Shown piece after piece: positions 62,832 through 64,000 of a stretch of DNA of 64,000 bases. The notes beneath the pieces were generated by a model that saw only the letters and a program-made list of their open reading frames with translations, had not been told where the DNA came from and searched no databases. How positions within the stretch are numbered: position 1 is the first letter of the stretch; every line of letters begins with the position of its first letter. The position numbers and the translations under genes are program-made. Source of the stretch: Hyphomicrobiales bacterium (lineage in GTDB: Bacteria > Pseudomonadota > Alphaproteobacteria > Rhizobiales > Beijerinckiaceae); assembly GCA_930633525.1 (NCBI GenBank), contig CAKNFP010000001.1, forward strand, positions 62,001 to 126,000, given 5' to 3'.

Positions 62832-63436
62832 TCCGCCCTGTCTATCTGCTGGATGATGATGAGGCGGTGCGCAAGGCGCTCAGTCTGCTCCTGTCCACTG
62901 TCGGTATCAAAACGGTCAGCTTTGCCGATCCGACGGTGTTTCTTGCCCAGGTGCCGAAACTCGAGCCCGGTTGCCTGATCCTCGACATTCGTATGCCGGT
63001 CATGTCCGGCCTGAAGCTGCAGGAGCGACTGGTGGCGATAGGGGTCGACTGGCCGACCATCGTCATTTCCGGCCATGGTGATATCGAGGCCTGCCGCCGT
63101 GCCTTTCGCAACGGCGCGGTCGATTTTCTATCCAAGCCGGTTGATGAAGAGGACTTGATCGATGCGATCCAAAAGGGGCAGGAGGCGCTGGAGCGCGCCC
63201 TGAGCCGCCGCGCGGAGCGGGCCGAAACGCTGGCGTTGCTTGCCGCATTGACACCGCGCGAGCGCGAGGTGATCGACCGTATCGCGGAAGGGTTTACGAC
63301 GCGCCAGATCGCCGAAGGGCTGGGCCTGTCGCCCCGCACGGTCGAGAGCCACCGGGCTGCCATTGGCGCCAAGCTCGGCACGACGTCGCAGGCTGAAATT
63401 ACGCGCCTCTGGCTCGAAGGGCGCGACGGTCCGTAG
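62828..63436 (+). CDS. FixJ/NarL-type response regulator
   Basis: A 202-residue regulator. The receiver domain has Asp10/Asp11, phospho-acceptor Asp53 (LILDIRMPVMSG), Ser81 and Lys103 (FLSKPVDE). The LuxR-type helix-turn-helix is LTPREREVIDRIAEGFTTRQIAEGLGLSPRTVESHR. It is the cognate partner of the kinase encoded just before, and probably activates the secreted GlcG/HbpS gene that follows. Confidence 0.92.
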   Translation: MIRPVYLLDDDEAVRKALSLLLSTVGIKTVSFADPTVFLAQVPKLEPGCLILDIRMPVMSGLKLQERLVAIGVDWPTIVISGHGDIEACRRAFRNGAVDFLSKPVDEEDLIDAIQKGQEALERALSRRAERAETLALLAALTPREREVIDRIAEGFTTRQIAEGLGLSPRTVESHRAAIGAKLGTTSQAEITRLWLEGRDGP

Positions 63437-63470
63437 AACTACGGATACGTCCGCAAGGCGTACGCATACC
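63431..63470. promoter_or_regulatory. Inverted repeats upstream of the GlcG/HbpS-family gene
   Basis: CCGTAG-AA-CTACGG (63431-63444) is a perfect inverted repeat overlapping the regulator's stop codon. Just downstream, TACG-N9-CGTA is a second dyad. Both precede the gene at 63521 and could be response-regulator sites. Confidence 0.35.
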
Positions 63471-63520
63471 CGCCACAAGCTGTGCGGCCTAGTTTCCTTC
63501 AACAACGTCGAAAGGAAACC

Positions 63521-64000
63521 ATGATGATCCGCAAACTCGTCTTCGCAGCCGCGCTTTTGGCCCCGCTCGCCGCTGTCGCGCAGGAACTGCCCAGCGCGCC
63601 CTATCTGCCGCTCGATGTTGCGACGAAGGCCGCGGATGCAGCGCTGAAGTCCTGCCTCGCCGAAGGCCACAATGTCAGCGTCGCTATCGTGGCGCGTGAC
63701 GGCGCGACCAAGGTGCTCCTGAAGGCTGACAATTCCGGTCCGCATACCGTGACGAGCGCGCAAGGCAAGGCCTTCACATCTGCTGCCCTGGGCCGCGATA
63801 CGGCGGGGCTCGCCGAGTTCATTGCCTCCAAGCCCGCCAACACCGGTTTGCGCGACATGGACGCGCGCATGGTTATCCAGGCTGGCGGCCTGCCGGTGAA
63901 GATGGGCAAGGCCCTGGTCGGTGGTATCGGGGTCGGCGGGGCTCCGTCCGGCGATATCGATGCGGGTTGCGCGGTTGCCGGCTTGAAGGCGATCGGCGCG
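63521..64000 (+). CDS. Secreted GlcG/HbpS (DUF336) family protein, 3' end beyond the window
   Basis: The first 160 residues of a protein with a signal peptide (MMIRKLVFAAALLAPLAAVA, cleaved before QELP). The GlcG/HbpS fold signature follows: LAEGHNVSVAIVARDGATKVLLKADNSGP, KAFTSAALGRDT and the glycine-rich GGIGVGGAPSGDIDAGCA. HbpS proteins bind haem in Streptomyces and modulate a sensor kinase; GlcG relatives occur near glycolate genes. AAAGGAAA precedes ATG 63521; a second ATG follows. The last codon is complete at 64000 but there is no stop. Confidence 0.85.
   Translation, partial: MMIRKLVFAAALLAPLAAVAQELPSAPYLPLDVATKAADAALKSCLAEGHNVSVAIVARDGATKVLLKADNSGPHTVTSAQGKAFTSAALGRDTAGLAEFIASKPANTGLRDMDARMVIQAGGLPVKMGKALVGGIGVGGAPSGDIDAGCAVAGLKAIGA

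Overview
The window looks like an accessory, catabolism-rich stretch of an alphaproteobacterial chromosome or large replicon, most likely from the Hyphomicrobiales. The support is the high GC content, a DUF982 protein (a family typical of that order), a palindromic intergenic repeat of a kind common there, and several solute-binding-protein uptake systems packed together. I see no rRNA, tRNA, CRISPR array, phage gene or transposase. About 60 genes are supported, organised as transporter-plus-enzyme modules that mostly carry their own regulator.

Region 1 (474-8863, + strand) has an SsuABC/TauABC-like ABC importer, a cysteine amidohydrolase of the isochorismatase fold, an M20 peptidase-like protein, an amidase and an orphan tripartite-tricarboxylate-transporter (TTT) binding protein. 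Region 2 (9191-25880) has a UbiD-type decarboxylase with an amidase and a MarR regulator. It also has a substrate-binding-like protein with no signal peptide, a two-component flavin monooxygenase (HpaB/HpaC-like) with a DUF2848 protein, a thiamine-diphosphate enzyme with a complete TTT importer, an AraC regulator and an MFS transporter. The two TTT binding proteins of regions 1 and 2 are close paralogues, so these regions probably serve one degradative programme, possibly for an aromatic or N-heterocyclic carboxylate.

Region 3 (26049-41885) has a TetR/SRPBCC pair and a leftward Liv-type branched-chain/aromatic ABC importer containing a fused permease-ATPase, followed by a cyclase-family hydrolase. 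A divergent TetR gene and a rightward run encode an amidohydrolase, FAH-family protein, acetoacetate-decarboxylase-family protein, cupin, three-subunit molybdenum hydroxylase and CoxG-like protein. This reads as uptake, hydroxylation, ring opening and decarboxylation of one substrate.

Region 4 (42233-49506) has a Gfo/Idh oxidoreductase, creatininase-family amidohydrolase, cupin, D-2-hydroxyacid dehydrogenase, a second complete TTT importer and a GntR regulator. A DUF982 gene follows.

Region 5 (50086-61002) is a nine-gene leftward operon: a spermidine/putrescine-type ABC importer, M28 peptidase-like protein, SDR, PanE-like reductase, NIPSNAP protein and gamma-glutamyltransferase. A divergent Lrp/AsnC regulator and a second NIPSNAP protein face it. 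Region 6 (61293-64000) holds a histidine kinase, a FixJ-type response regulator and the start of a secreted GlcG/HbpS-family protein that runs off the window.

Substrates are inferred from gene content only. Family calls rest on motifs read directly from the translated sequence, without database searches.
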